NCBI GenBank assembly: GCA_031256715.1
Contig: JAIRQA010000125.1
Location: forward strand, 1 to 48,391
Direction of reading: 5' to 3'
DNA: 48,391 bases
From: Coriobacteriales bacterium
GTDB taxonomy: Bacteria > Actinomycetota > Coriobacteriia > Coriobacteriales > UBA8131
The notes below the pieces were generated by a model. That model made no database searches and was not told the DNA's origin. It saw only the letters and a list, made by a program, of their open reading frames with translations. A program made the position numbers and the translations under genes. This document shows, piece by piece, positions 1 through 8,550 of the stretch. The stretch's first letter is position 1; each line of letters starts with the position of its first letter.

Positions 1-465
1 TCAGAGCTACTTGAGGGTCATGCTAGCATGCTATACAAAAAGGATGCTGATGATTGGTGGTGCAGTATAGGGACAGAGAAGTTTGACGCTGACAAATGGA
101 AAGATCAGCTTGGAACAAAAGACGCTGCAAGCAACAAAAAAGAATCTAACATTCAAAATAACAAACTCTATCTTTTTTATAGCGACTACCTTTATCTGTT
201 TTTGCTTATGGGCTTTAATGCCCCTACAACAGCAGAAGCAATGTGTTTGCGTATGGCAGATTTAGTACAAGCAAACATGCGCAAAGCAACAGGTAATGAT
301 GTCTATTTGTTATCTGAAGCTACAGTTTATTTTAAGTTAGAAACAGATGTTAAAGTAGCACCTTTAATGATAGCTTTTCCTACAGCAGACAAACACACTC
401 CTATAGGTATAGAGTCATGGGCATATTGGACATTTCATGAAAAGACGGTTAGAGGATATCAGTAA
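1..465 (+). CDS. Partial CDS: C-terminal part of a DUF5702-like Tad-locus protein
   Basis: The reading frame is open from the first base, so the gene starts upstream of the window; the ATG at 28 is probably internal. About 155 residues are visible. The pattern SDYLYLFLLMG, then RMADLVQANMRK, then a beta-rich tail (SEATVYFKLETDVKVAPLM) resembles the C-terminus of DUF5702 proteins, which are large TadE/TadG-like envelope proteins in Tad pilus loci. Position just ahead of Flp1-like and TadE-like genes fits. The family call is from memory of the pattern and not from a search; the remainder of the protein is outside the window. It ends 29 bp before the following lipoprotein gene. Confidence 0.55.
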   Translation, partial: SELLEGHASMLYKKDADDWWCSIGTEKFDADKWKDQLGTKDAASNKKESNIQNNKLYLFYSDYLYLFLLMGFNAPTTAEAMCLRMADLVQANMRKATGNDVYLLSEATVYFKLETDVKVAPLMIAFPTADKHTPIGIESWAYWTFHEKTVRGYQ

Positions 466-494
466 TAACAAACAATAAAGAGAGGAAAACAACA

Positions 495-1115
495 ATGAGA
501 AAGACAACTAAGGCTATATCACTTTTTATCTGCATGACACTACTTTTTACGACACTTGTAGCATGTACTAACGATACGCAATCATATGAACCAACTACTT
601 CGCAACAGTCTTCTTCTAACTCGGATACAACAACGTCTGCCACAGAAGATGAAGATGGTCGCCCACTGATTTATAACAACAATGGTATCAAGATATATGC
701 TAGCAAGGTGAGGTTTGATACTTATAAGGTAGAGAGCAATGCTGCGATAGAAGTCTGCTATAAGGTTGTAAATAGTAATGATGATAGTTGTTCTGTAAGA
801 ATTATTGGTATGAAAGTTAATAATCAGGTTAGCACAGGTGCAGCTGACACTTCTTTTGTTCCTCCTGCTCGCTCTACTGTTGCCGATGGCAGTGCTTCAA
901 CAATTCCAGTTAGATGTTCATCTTTTGGACTCCCTGTAATTAAAACATCTGAAGATAAATTTAAGGCTGATGCAAATATGGCATATAGCATTGTTGGCAA
1001 TTTTGAGGTTTGGGTTGATGGCCTTGTTGATAGCGGTACCTTTACTGTTACAATCCCAGCCAACTTCCCAGAAAACAAGTTTCGCACCGATGAGAAATGG
1101 GTAAGCACCAAATAG
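495..1115 (+). CDS. Putative secreted lipoprotein, Tad-locus associated
   Basis: A 206-residue protein with a lipoprotein signal: Lys/Arg start (MRKTTKAIS), a hydrophobic core of about 14 residues, then the lipobox LVAC with the lipidated Cys at about residue 24. A Ser/Thr/Gln-rich linker follows (about 25-52), then a beta-rich domain of about 150 residues that I do not recognise; it may adopt an immunoglobulin-like fold of the kind common in surface lipoproteins, but that is only a guess. The ATG is preceded by AGAGAGGAAAA, a good ribosome binding site. It probably shares a transcript with the preceding Tad gene. A role on the outer face of the membrane near the pilus is inferred from location only. 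Confidence 0.75.
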   Translation: MRKTTKAISLFICMTLLFTTLVACTNDTQSYEPTTSQQSSSNSDTTTSATEDEDGRPLIYNNNGIKIYASKVRFDTYKVESNAAIEVCYKVVNSNDDSCSVRIIGMKVNNQVSTGAADTSFVPPARSTVADGSASTIPVRCSSFGLPVIKTSEDKFKADANMAYSIVGNFEVWVDGLVDSGTFTVTIPANFPENKFRTDEKWVSTK

Positions 1116-1222
1116 GTGATTTGCTTAGGCTAACAGCAGCGCGATGCAAAAAAGTGCGGACGCAGGCACACACGGATGCAGGGGCATGGACGCAGCATGG
1201 ACGCAAGGACGGTTCATCTGTT

Positions 1223-1526
1223 CACCTTGTCCCACACGGGCTTAACCCGCAATCTCCTGCCTTGCCACTGGACTGGAGATTCTGAAACAAGTTCAGAATG
1301 ACGTTCATTGGAGATTCTGAATCAAGTTCAGAATGACAAGTGTTTTGGATTCTGAAACAAGTTCAGAATGACGTTCAGGCACGTCCCTCACGGGCTTAAC
1401 CCGCATCTTCACGAAACTTGTCATTGCGGGCTTGACCCGCAATCTCCCAACATGCTGTTTTAGATTCTGAAACAAGTTCAGAATGACGTTCAGACACGTC
1501 CAACACGGGCTTAACCCGCAATCTTC
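1223..1526. repeat. Cluster of dispersed palindromic repeats (two intermixed families)
   Basis: Several copies of two short imperfect palindromes alternate here: ATTCTGAAACAAGTTCAGAAT (about 1280-1302, 1313-1337, 1349-1372, 1465-1487) and CGGGCTTAACCCG or TGCGGGCTTGACCCGCA (about 1238-1256, 1391-1408, 1424-1442, 1507-1526). Translation gives the well-known spurious peptides SELVSESK and GQARND, so frames here are not genes. A 73-bp stretch (1419-1491) recurs in inverted orientation at 24940-25012. Confidence 0.85.
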
Positions 1527-1931
1527 GCATAGCGGACACAGGTACGCACGGGATACAAGCACAGACACACCTGCGTTTGCATGCAAAAGACCAACTTGTG
1601 CAGCTTACAACCACTAGCCGTTTTATTTGTTCGCTTAGCGTAAAGCATGCGTTTACCACTAGTTTTCTTTTGGTGTATGTGCTATTGTTTTTGCTTCGTT
1701 TTTGTTGTTGCACTTGATAAATGGCTTGATAACTTGCTTGATAACTTATGAACACTTTAAATTCGAGCAAAGTTTCACATGATGTTATTTTAAACATGGC
1801 ATCAAAACCCAAGCTAGTGCGTAAGAGGTTTGCAAGTCTTATCTGGCAATAACAATAAGAGGGAGTTTTTACGTAGGCTGTAGGCTTTATGCCATACAGG
1901 AGGAAGAGCAACAGACAAGGGAGTGTTAATT
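1527..1931. other. Intergenic region upstream of the pilin gene
   Basis: About 400 bp with no supported gene. It is AT-rich toward the right end with small direct repeats (GGCTTGATAACTTGCTTGATAAC around 1725-1747). It probably carries the promoter and leader of the Flp1-like pilin gene; no confident -35/-10 pair could be picked. A second Shine-Dalgarno-like run (AGGAGGAAG, about 1898-1906) precedes the one used by the pilin. Confidence 0.5.
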
Positions 1932-2159
1932 ATGATTATGAATTCAATCAAGCACAAAGCAAGACTTGCTATTACTTTTGTTACAACAAGCATTGCATCA
2001 CGTATTAAAGATACGCGTGGTGAAGTTAATGTTGTTGCCATCGTGGTGCTTATTGGTATAGCAATACTTTTGGCTATACTATTTAAAGATTTCATCATAG
2101 GTCTTTTAAACATGCTTTTTGAGTTTATAACTGGTAATGCCACAGAAGCAGTTAGCTAA
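1932..2159 (+). CDS. Flp1-like pilin (small single-TM Tad pilin)
   Basis: A 75-residue protein: a basic N-terminus of about 30 residues, then TRGEVNVVAIVVLIGIAILL, a transmembrane/pilin helix, and a short amphipathic tail. The RGE-V-N-V-V-A-I-V-V-L-I-G pattern is typical of the Flp1-like family of Gram-positive Tad loci, in which a prepilin peptidase cleaves just before a hydrophobic helix containing a conserved Glu. It is therefore the likely major or minor pilin processed by the TadV-type peptidase at 4355. The ATG at 1932 is chosen because AAGGGAG lies 8 bp upstream; a GTG at 1923 is in frame but falls on that ribosome binding site. The gene overlaps the next one. Confidence 0.8.
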   Translation: MIMNSIKHKARLAITFVTTSIASRIKDTRGEVNVVAIVVLIGIAILLAILFKDFIIGLLNMLFEFITGNATEAVS

Positions 2160-2856
2160 GCAACTTATGTTTAGGCATCGCCAACAGGGCGCACAGCGCA
2201 TGTTTGGTGCAATTATCAGTGAGCGGGGTGCCGTCCCAGTTATAGAGGCAACATTTGTGTTTCCAATAACTTTTCTTGTGCTTGCGGTTTTGCTAATGGT
2301 TGGAAACGCCTATTATCTTAAGGCTCGTGTAGAGGCAGGTGTGTCACAGTTTGCTCAGGATGGCGCTGCTTATGTTGCGGCTCCTTTATTAGAAGGAGTC
2401 TTGGCTGGAAATGCAGTACCAAGCTTTACAGATGCAAATGGGCACGCAAAGCCATACCGCTACTTAGCTGGGATTTTTACAGGTAATTCTGCCGCAGTTG
2501 GTAATGTAGAATCTGGTCTATCTACGTATCTAAACAATAATGCTCAAGGTCTATTTCCAACAATAGAACTTGATGTGCGCGATGTAGATGTTAAGTACAA
2601 TGGCTCTGTTATTTATCCAACAGTCTCTGTTGATGTTAGCTATGAGGTGGTTATACCTATAAGGCTCTTTGGACAGGATGCGCCATTTGCTATATCTATG
2701 GCATCTCATTCAGAGGTGATGGTCTCTGACATGTCGGAGTTCATTCGTAACATGGACGCTGCCGCCTATTATATGAAGAAGTCTGGACTGTCTGATGAAA
2801 TAGCTAAGTGGGCAGAAAAGGCAAAAGAACTGCTCTTTTTAAAGAACAACACATGA
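2137..2856 (+). CDS. TadE-like pseudopilin
   Basis: Up to 239 residues. After a short basic stretch comes ERGAVPVIEATFVFPITFLV, then more hydrophobic residues: the class of TadE-like proteins with a Glu (E in IEATF) five residues into a hydrophobic helix and a prepilin-peptidase cleavage site before it. The rest is an extracytoplasmic domain with alternating beta strands. TadE/TadF pseudopilins initiate or prime Flp pilus assembly. The annotated ATG overlaps the pilin gene by 23 bp; in-frame ATGs at 2167 and 2200 are alternatives and no start has a strong ribosome binding site, so translation may be coupled to the pilin. Confidence 0.75.
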   Translation: MPQKQLAKQLMFRHRQQGAQRMFGAIISERGAVPVIEATFVFPITFLVLAVLLMVGNAYYLKARVEAGVSQFAQDGAAYVAAPLLEGVLAGNAVPSFTDANGHAKPYRYLAGIFTGNSAAVGNVESGLSTYLNNNAQGLFPTIELDVRDVDVKYNGSVIYPTVSVDVSYEVVIPIRLFGQDAPFAISMASHSEVMVSDMSEFIRNMDAAAYYMKKSGLSDEIAKWAEKAKELLFLKNNT

Positions 2857-2979
2857 TGTAATAGGTATTTTAGTCTTGCATGAAAAGCGAGTAACTGCGA
2901 TACAGTAAATTTACAAGTAGGATAGCGAGATTAAACAGGCAACAAGGTAATGTTTGGCTTATAGTAAAGGAGTATGAAA

Positions 2980-3549
2980 ATGGCGTTTTGTTCAAAATGT
3001 GGAACACAGATTGCAGATGAGGCAGCTTTTTGTCCAGCGTGCGGACAGCAGACAGGAGCGGCTGCTGTGCCACCAATCTCTACGCAAGCAAGCACGCAGG
3101 CATCAGGGTTTAACCAACAGCAAGCGGGAATTCCGCCTACACAGCCGCCTACACAGCCGCCTATTGCGTCGGCAATACCCGTAGACGCAGAAAGAGACAT
3201 ACAAGACAACAAAGGCATCGCCATTGTTGGCTATATATTGTTTTTTGTCCCATTGCTTACAGGTAACTATAAAACATCACCATTTGCCAAGTTTCATGCA
3301 AACCAAACTCTTATACTGACAATATGCTCTGCTGCTTTATATGTTGCAAGGTATATAATCGATGCTGTATTATTGGCTATAAGCCGTACTGCCTATAGCT
3401 TTTTTGGAGTGTATGAAATCATAGCGCTTATACTAAGCATCGTCTCTTTGGCTCCTCTGGTATTTATAATAATAGGTATCGTAAATGCCGCTGGTGGTAA
3501 GATGGAAAAACTGCCACTAATTGGCAACTTCTTTACCATTCTTAAGTAG
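2980..3549 (+). CDS. Zinc-ribbon membrane protein (DUF4870-like C-terminus)
   Basis: A 189-residue protein. The N-terminus MAFCSKCGTQIADEAAFCPACG is a zinc ribbon with two CxxC pairs. A Pro/Gln/Ala-rich linker (about 25-70) contains the duplicated TQPP unit. Then come three or four membrane segments with FAKFHANQ and GIVNAAGGKMEKLPLIG, the arrangement seen in DUF4870/Tic20-like small membrane proteins. Function unknown. The ATG at 2980 is preferred over 2974 because AAAGGAG lies 7 bp upstream of it. It sits between the two TadE-like genes in the same direction, so co-expression with the pilus locus is likely, though a pilus role is only inferred. Confidence 0.75.
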   Translation: MAFCSKCGTQIADEAAFCPACGQQTGAAAVPPISTQASTQASGFNQQQAGIPPTQPPTQPPIASAIPVDAERDIQDNKGIAIVGYILFFVPLLTGNYKTSPFAKFHANQTLILTICSAALYVARYIIDAVLLAISRTAYSFFGVYEIIALILSIVSLAPLVFIIIGIVNAAGGKMEKLPLIGNFFTILK

Positions 3550-3570
3550 TGTTGTGCGCAATTCAGGAAA

Positions 3571-4365
3571 ATGGCAAACATGCGTAATGGTGCAAAGGAG
3601 AAGACGTGGTCGTATGTGCGAACTTGTGTGCGCAAAAAGCTTAGCAGCGACGAAGGCGCCATAATTGTAGAGGCAACGCTCTCTTTGCCGTTCTTCATTT
3701 TTGCCATTTTTCTTGTTCTTTCAATTACAAATATCTGTTATGTTCAAGCTAAAATTGGCGGTGCCTTGGCATCAGCAAGCAAGGAAATATCGCAGTATTC
3801 GTATCTTTACTATGCGTTAAACGGGGATGGCGCACAAAGGGCAATTGCCGATAAGGGCGAGGGCGTTAACCAAATGTTAGCTAACATTAACACTTTGTCT
3901 GACACATCTTTATATCAGACTTCCAATGCTAGTATTGGTGAACTTTGGGATGACTTTCAAAACAAGCGCATTGCCTACGATGATCTTGTCTCGCAGTTAG
4001 AGGGTTACTCTAAAAACCCAACCGATCTTATAGTTGGTATATTCTCTACAGAAATTAATGACGGTCTAGATAGCGCAAAAAATGCATTTGGAGAATTTAT
4101 GGCTACTGCTTTTATGCGTAAAAATCTTGTTGAGACAAGCGACGGTGACCCAAATCGCTTTTTGCGTCATATGAATGTTGTGGATGGCTTAAACGGGCTC
4201 AATTGTCAGGCGCAGCTTTTCCCTGGCGGTGAAGGGCGAGCAGTAAATATCACCGTTGCATATAAGATTCAAGTTCTAGAGTTGCTTGGCATAGATTTTA
4301 GCTTTAGCTTTGAACAATCTGCGCAAACCGAAGCGTGGGGTTTAGGCGCTATGGGTGGCAAGTAG
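3571..4365 (+). CDS. Second TadE-like pseudopilin
   Basis: A 264-residue protein. A basic N-terminus of about 28 residues precedes DEGAIIVEATLSLPFFIF plus more hydrophobic residues, with a cleavage-site Gly-Ala and the conserved Glu at +5 (IVEAT). The remaining 210 residues form an extracytoplasmic domain with helix-rich and beta-rich parts. Resemblance to the upstream TadE-like protein is limited to the N-terminal class III signal. The start codon follows CAGGAAA. The stop overlaps the start region of the prepilin peptidase gene, implying translational coupling. It is likely a minor pilin/pseudopilin of the Flp pilus. Confidence 0.75.
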   Translation: MANMRNGAKEKTWSYVRTCVRKKLSSDEGAIIVEATLSLPFFIFAIFLVLSITNICYVQAKIGGALASASKEISQYSYLYYALNGDGAQRAIADKGEGVNQMLANINTLSDTSLYQTSNASIGELWDDFQNKRIAYDDLVSQLEGYSKNPTDLIVGIFSTEINDGLDSAKNAFGEFMATAFMRKNLVETSDGDPNRFLRHMNVVDGLNGLNCQAQLFPGGEGRAVNITVAYKIQVLELLGIDFSFSFEQSAQTEAWGLGAMGGK

Positions 4366-5155
4366 AAACATGCTTGTTGTTATCGTAAGCGCAGCGGTTT
4401 TCTGTGCAATTAGTACGTTTTTGTTATTGTGGTTATATCCACGCTATTCAAGGCCGCAAGGCGATATAGATGACGAGTTAGCTATAGAGCGTGAGACTTG
4501 CGAACATGAGCTAAATATGCAGAATGCGCAAGTAACGCTCGAAGCGCCAAAAGACCACGATACGCAAAATAAGTCTTTGTCTAAAGTTCACACTTTACTT
4601 AAGCCGTCACGCCGTTTGGCACTGTATATTGGTCTGAAGTATATTCTACTTTGCGCAACAGCAATTGTTCTTTATTTATACGATGGCGATGCTGACTTGT
4701 TCGCAGAAATTAAGGCTGTCGCATTAATGAGCATCCTTTGCGTTGCCGCGATTACAGATTTAAAGTCTTATCGTATCCCTAATCTGCTTATCATAGTTGG
4801 CATTGGCTATTGGCTGGCACTATCGCTATTAGAACTGCTGCTTTTTGGCGCAGCGTTAACTATGATGTCAATAATTTCTGACTTAGTCGTAGCTATTGTT
4901 GTTGGGATATTGGTTTTTCTGCTTTCGCTGGCGGTAAAGGGTGTAGGCTTTGGCGACATAAAGTTGCTGTTTGTTATGTGTCTGCTGCTTGGGATGCAGC
5001 ACGTTTGGCCACCGCTGTTCTTGACGTTGTTTGGTTCTTTCGCTGTAGCTGCGTTTTTGCTGATATCAAAGAAGATGGCTAAAAAGGATATGTTGCCCTT
5101 TGCTCCATTTGCAATGGCTGGAACTGGCGTTGCACTTTTGGTGATGGGCCTATAA
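4355..5155 (+). CDS. Type IV / Tad prepilin peptidase (TadV/CpaA, A24 family)
   Basis: A 266-residue membrane aspartyl protease expected to cleave the Flp1-like and TadE-like leaders in this locus. The two catalytic Asp motifs are visible: AAITDLKSYRIPN (Asp about residue 135) and GVGFGDIKLL (GxGD, Asp about 201). Several hydrophobic helices surround them. The N-terminal 90 residues carry one membrane helix and a charged linker rather than the methyltransferase domain of classical PilD. The start is a GTG at 4355, overlapping the upstream stop, or an ATG at 4370; neither has a strong ribosome binding site, consistent with coupling. The C-terminus ends with a short Gly-rich membrane helix (MAGTGVALLVMGL). 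Confidence 0.85.
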   Translation: MASRNMLVVIVSAAVFCAISTFLLLWLYPRYSRPQGDIDDELAIERETCEHELNMQNAQVTLEAPKDHDTQNKSLSKVHTLLKPSRRLALYIGLKYILLCATAIVLYLYDGDADLFAEIKAVALMSILCVAAITDLKSYRIPNLLIIVGIGYWLALSLLELLLFGAALTMMSIISDLVVAIVVGILVFLLSLAVKGVGFGDIKLLFVMCLLLGMQHVWPPLFLTLFGSFAVAAFLLISKKMAKKDMLPFAPFAMAGTGVALLVMGL

Positions 5156-5174
5156 GGAGCAGGGAGGGTTTGTA

Positions 5175-6482
5175 GTGAAAGGATATGCGAAGTTTGCACC
5201 TCTTGCTTTAGTGCTACTTTTTGTAGTTGCTATATATAGCGTTGTGAATACTGAAATGCAAACCGTAAAGAATTATGAGCAGGCATTGCTGGATGCTAGA
5301 AAGTATGCAGCTGATGGCATTGTGGTTGACGCGATAAAAAGTTATGAGGCAGCATTGGCAATTAACGAGTCCTTGCCAATACGTGTTGAAGCAGGCGAGA
5401 CTCTGTTCTTAATAGGCAGCCGTAGCGCCGCAACCTTTTGGGCTAAAGATCTAATAAAGAGATATCCACTTAATCCCGAGTCCTATGAATTTACTTTAAA
5501 GCTATATTATGAGACTAAAAACTACGCCGCATTTTTTGAGCAGTTAGACATTATGAAGGGTAGAGAAGTAAATTCTTCCATCGTAGACGATATGGTAGAG
5601 TCCTTGCGCTACGCATACTTTTTTGATTCTAGCTATGAGGATGTTGCTCTTTTTTCTGATGACATATGTGCAATAAAGAAAAAAGAGAAATGGGGCTTTG
5701 TAGCGAAAAACGGCAAGAAGCTTACCAATTCTACATTTTTGGCGGCTGGCTCCTTTGTTAATGGTCTTGCCCCAGTAACTAATGAATCTAATGACGCTTT
5801 CTTTGTTGACGCAAAAGGCGACAACAAAAGCTTGATTGCTCGTGGCCTTGGCGCTAAGCAGTTTGGTATGTTTTCTGCTGATATATTGCCAGTTTATGAT
5901 GGCGAGCAATGGTGCTATTATACTAGCAAAGGCGAGCTATTGCATGGCGGATACCAAAACGCAACGGCGTATTCTTCTAGTGGCGTCGCTGCTGTTTACG
6001 ATGGCGATGGCTGGTATCTTGTAAACAAAGATGGAACTGCGATATCAAGCAACCGCTACGATGACATTGCCATAAATGAGCTAGGCGTTGCTTTTGCCCA
6101 AGATAGGGCTTGCGCATACAAGGATGGCGCAGTTGTTATCTTAGATGCTGACGGCAATGAGCTTTTCTCGACATATTATGAAAATGCGCACCCGTTTGGA
6201 ACAGATGGCCTAGCGGCAGTTTCTATAGGTGGCGCTTGGGGATTTATAAACAAAGATGGCGAAATGGTAATTGAGGCTCAGTATTTGGACGCACACAGTT
6301 TTCATAATGGTTTTGCAGCGGTAAACATTTCAGGGAGATGGGGGTTCATTAACATAGAGAATATGTTGATAATAGAGGCGAACTTTACAGACGCAAAGGA
6401 CTTTTCTGCAGGCGGTTCTGTTTTTATTCAGGATGGCAGCATGTGGAAGTTGCTCAGGTTTTACTCACAAAGCTACGCATAG
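5175..6482 (+). CDS. Membrane-anchored protein with TPR-like region and WG repeats
   Basis: A 435-residue protein: an N-terminal membrane anchor (about 6-22, LALVLLFVVAIY), a helical TPR-like stretch (about 30-145; KSYEAALAINESLPIRVEAG), then a series of WG-type repeats of about 45 residues (KWGFVAKNGKKL, WYLVNKDGTAI, AWGFINKDGEMV, RWGFINIENMLI). WG repeats form beta-propeller-like scaffolds of unknown ligand. The GTG start is supported by AGGGAGG 7 bp upstream. It follows the peptidase gene by 19 bp and precedes the FHA gene by 13 bp, so it belongs to the pilus operon. It may act as an extracytoplasmic scaffold or sensor; this is inference. Confidence 0.8.
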   Translation: MKGYAKFAPLALVLLFVVAIYSVVNTEMQTVKNYEQALLDARKYAADGIVVDAIKSYEAALAINESLPIRVEAGETLFLIGSRSAATFWAKDLIKRYPLNPESYEFTLKLYYETKNYAAFFEQLDIMKGREVNSSIVDDMVESLRYAYFFDSSYEDVALFSDDICAIKKKEKWGFVAKNGKKLTNSTFLAAGSFVNGLAPVTNESNDAFFVDAKGDNKSLIARGLGAKQFGMFSADILPVYDGEQWCYYTSKGELLHGGYQNATAYSSSGVAAVYDGDGWYLVNKDGTAISSNRYDDIAINELGVAFAQDRACAYKDGAVVILDADGNELFSTYYENAHPFGTDGLAAVSIGGAWGFINKDGEMVIEAQYLDAHSFHNGFAAVNISGRWGFINIENMLIIEANFTDAKDFSAGGSVFIQDGSMWKLLRFYSQSYA

Positions 6483-6495
6483 AAACGAGGAGGAT

Positions 6496-6741
6496 ATGCA
6501 GGAGGAATATATAACTCAAGGCACGAACACTTATCTTGTATTTAAGTTGAGCGATAGCGATAAGATTGACGAACTGGCGCTTAAAATGATGACAAATAAT
6601 GCCATCAGGGGTTTTGCAGCGGTTACTTTTTCGCAGCATGATAACGAGCATGTACTTTGGTACAATGTCTCGGCAAAGGTTTCACTTAAGGAATTCTTTT
6701 CTGGCACAGTAAGTAAGAGTAGTCTGCTGGCGGTTTTTTAG
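6496..6741 (+). CDS. DUF6382-like N-terminal part of a split FHA protein
   Basis: An 81-residue frame starting at the ATG after GAGGAGG. It reads like the first half of DUF6382 (YLVFKLSDSDKIDELALKMMTNNAIRGFAAVTF, then LWYNVSAKVSLKEFF), a domain found fused to FHA domains in Tad-associated proteins. The frame ends LLAVF-stop at TTTTTTAG (6734-6741). Reading on in the +1 frame continues without interruption as RGILTSIAESEDYMLNPSQF into the next frame, which is the expected second half of the same domain. So this and the 6779 frame are almost certainly one gene of about 617 codons, broken by one extra base, a programmed shift, or a sequencing error. Confidence 0.75.
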   Translation: MQEEYITQGTNTYLVFKLSDSDKIDELALKMMTNNAIRGFAAVTFSQHDNEHVLWYNVSAKVSLKEFFSGTVSKSSLLAVF

Positions 6742-6778
6742 GGGGATTTTAACATCAATTGCTGAATCTGAGGATTAT

Positions 6779-8347
6779 ATGCTTAACCCAAGTCAATTCC
6801 TGCTAGACACCGAGCATGTATTTGTAGAAGTTGGCAGTTGCGAAACAAAGATGATATACCTTCCTGTTCATGGCAACAGCGATGAGGATGAATCTACTAC
6901 AAAGGTTGATACAGGTATTTTTGTTGAGAAAAACTCAGATTCTGCCTTAGAGGTTTCTGCCTTAGAGAGGCTCAGATCGTTTTTTAAAGAGCTGTTGTTT
7001 AACTTGAAATTTGATACAAACGAAAGTAATGAATATATTGGCAAGCTAATAAACTATCTTAATACCACTACAAATATATCAATTGCAGGTTTTAGTGCGT
7101 TTATAGATGAATTAACAGTTAAGCCTGTTGCTAAGGCCGCATCGATGACCGCGCCTGTAACGCCTGTACAAGTGTTTTCTTCTCAGCAAGCTGTTTCACA
7201 AAGGGCGCCTGGGCAAAATGAGTCTACACTGCATCAGTCAATGCAGACGAACTTACCACAGTCTATCGTGCAAGGACAAGTGGCAAGTGTTGTTTGTGGC
7301 GCCACTGGAGCTGCCGGTACTGCCGGTGTCGCAAGCTCTGTTCCTACTGCTGGTGCTGCGAGTTCAGTTGGCATTGGCGGTGCTGCGAGTTTTGTTGGTT
7401 CTGCCAGAGCAGGAAGTGACATTAACTTTGCTGGCCATGCAAGTACTACAACTGCTTCTGATGTGACACAAGTAAAAAATGACGACAAAGAGATGTCACT
7501 CATGCACTTAATGATGCACTACAGCAAAGAAAACAAAGCCATATATGATGCGCAAAAAAACCAGAGAAAATCGATGCAAACCGCTGCGCCGGCTGTTCAG
7601 ACAAAGTCCACAAAAACTAAACGAGAAAAGAAGAGCAAGGGAGCACAAGGGTTGGCTGCTCAAACAGAATTTGCCATTCCCGGAATGCCACAGCAAAATG
7701 CATTGCAAAATACGTTACCGCCACAGGGCATGAGTTATTCGGGACAGCAAAGTGTGCCAGTCTCACAGGGTACAGGTTATTCAGGACAGCAAAGTGTGCC
7801 AGTCTCATATAATACGAATGTTTCGCAGCAGCAGGGTGCACAATCGCCAAGCGCTCAGCAGTTTTCTGCTGCGCCACAAGTAGCACCACCAGCGCAACAG
7901 CATGGTGTTGCCTTACAAACTGCAAAGCCCTATAGTGCGCCTGTCGCATTTGCACCCGTGACAAATACTGTTAATTTTGGCGAGACAACAGTACTTAGTC
8001 CCGACCGAGAAACTACTCTTTTGTCAGATGAGTACAATCCATCTATGGCGCCGCAGCCATATCTTATTAGAACAAAGACTAACGAGAAGATAATACTAAG
8101 TGGCGAGACATTTAGAATTGGTAAAGAAGAAGGTTATGTTAATTATTGCGTTAAGGACAATCCCACAATTAGTCGTAGTCATGCGGTGATACGTAAAGAC
8201 GATAATGGCTATACAATTGTTGATACAAACTCTACTAACCACACATATGTCGATGGAAAAATGACTACTGGAAGTGCTGGCGCGCAGCTTACGCATGGGG
8301 TTCGTATCAGACTAAGTGATGAAGAGTTTGTTTTTTACAAAAGCTAG
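6779..8347 (+). CDS. FHA-domain protein (C-terminal part of split DUF6382-FHA gene)
   Basis: A 522-residue frame. The first 110 residues complete the DUF6382-like domain (FLLDTEHVFVEVGS, MIYLPV). A low-complexity Ala/Gln/Ser/Gly linker follows (about 120-420), including two copies of YSGQQSVPVS and several GAASSV-type units. The C-terminus is a clear FHA domain: FRIGKEEGYVNYCVKDN, ISRSHAVIRK, DTNSTNHTYVDGK. FHA domains bind phosphothreonine peptides, so a Ser/Thr kinase partner is expected but is not in the window. The ATG at 6779 has a plausible GAGG upstream and could initiate separately if the upstream frameshift is real. It is the last gene of this Tad segment. Confidence 0.85.
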   Translation: MLNPSQFLLDTEHVFVEVGSCETKMIYLPVHGNSDEDESTTKVDTGIFVEKNSDSALEVSALERLRSFFKELLFNLKFDTNESNEYIGKLINYLNTTTNISIAGFSAFIDELTVKPVAKAASMTAPVTPVQVFSSQQAVSQRAPGQNESTLHQSMQTNLPQSIVQGQVASVVCGATGAAGTAGVASSVPTAGAASSVGIGGAASFVGSARAGSDINFAGHASTTTASDVTQVKNDDKEMSLMHLMMHYSKENKAIYDAQKNQRKSMQTAAPAVQTKSTKTKREKKSKGAQGLAAQTEFAIPGMPQQNALQNTLPPQGMSYSGQQSVPVSQGTGYSGQQSVPVSYNTNVSQQQGAQSPSAQQFSAAPQVAPPAQQHGVALQTAKPYSAPVAFAPVTNTVNFGETTVLSPDRETTLLSDEYNPSMAPQPYLIRTKTNEKIILSGETFRIGKEEGYVNYCVKDNPTISRSHAVIRKDDNGYTIVDTNSTNHTYVDGKMTTGSAGAQLTHGVRIRLSDEEFVFYKS

Positions 8348-8550
8348 CGTACTATATTAATAGTATATTAGTGCTATGTCATTTGGGTATTGGGTCTTGA
8401 GCGTGTTATCGCGTGTCATCACCGATTGCTTTACCGACGCTTATATGTGTGCAGATGCACACTTGCCATTCATGTGGTAAGATATTTTCAGCAAGATTCG
8501 CACTGGTCATTGCAGATAATTGATGCTTGCAATTGCGACTTTTGTCTTGC
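8348..8550. other. Intergenic region between Tad segment and tRNA
   Basis: About 200 bp with no gene. It contains short inverted repeats (TACTATATTAATAGTA at about 8350; GTGTGCAGATGCACAC at about 8450) that could end Tad transcription, but neither has a convincing U-tract. The tRNA promoter should lie here; GATAAT at 8515-8520 is a candidate -10 without a good -35. Confidence 0.35.

Noticed and set aside
1097-1911. Several open frames in both directions (for example 1097-1285 plus strand and 1396-1911 minus strand).
   Set aside because: They translate palindromic repeats (SELVSESK and GQARND peptides) and have no ribosome binding site or domain.
7218-7964. Leu-rich and other overlapping frames within the FHA linker.
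   Set aside because: Off-frame shadows of the low-complexity linker of the FHA gene.
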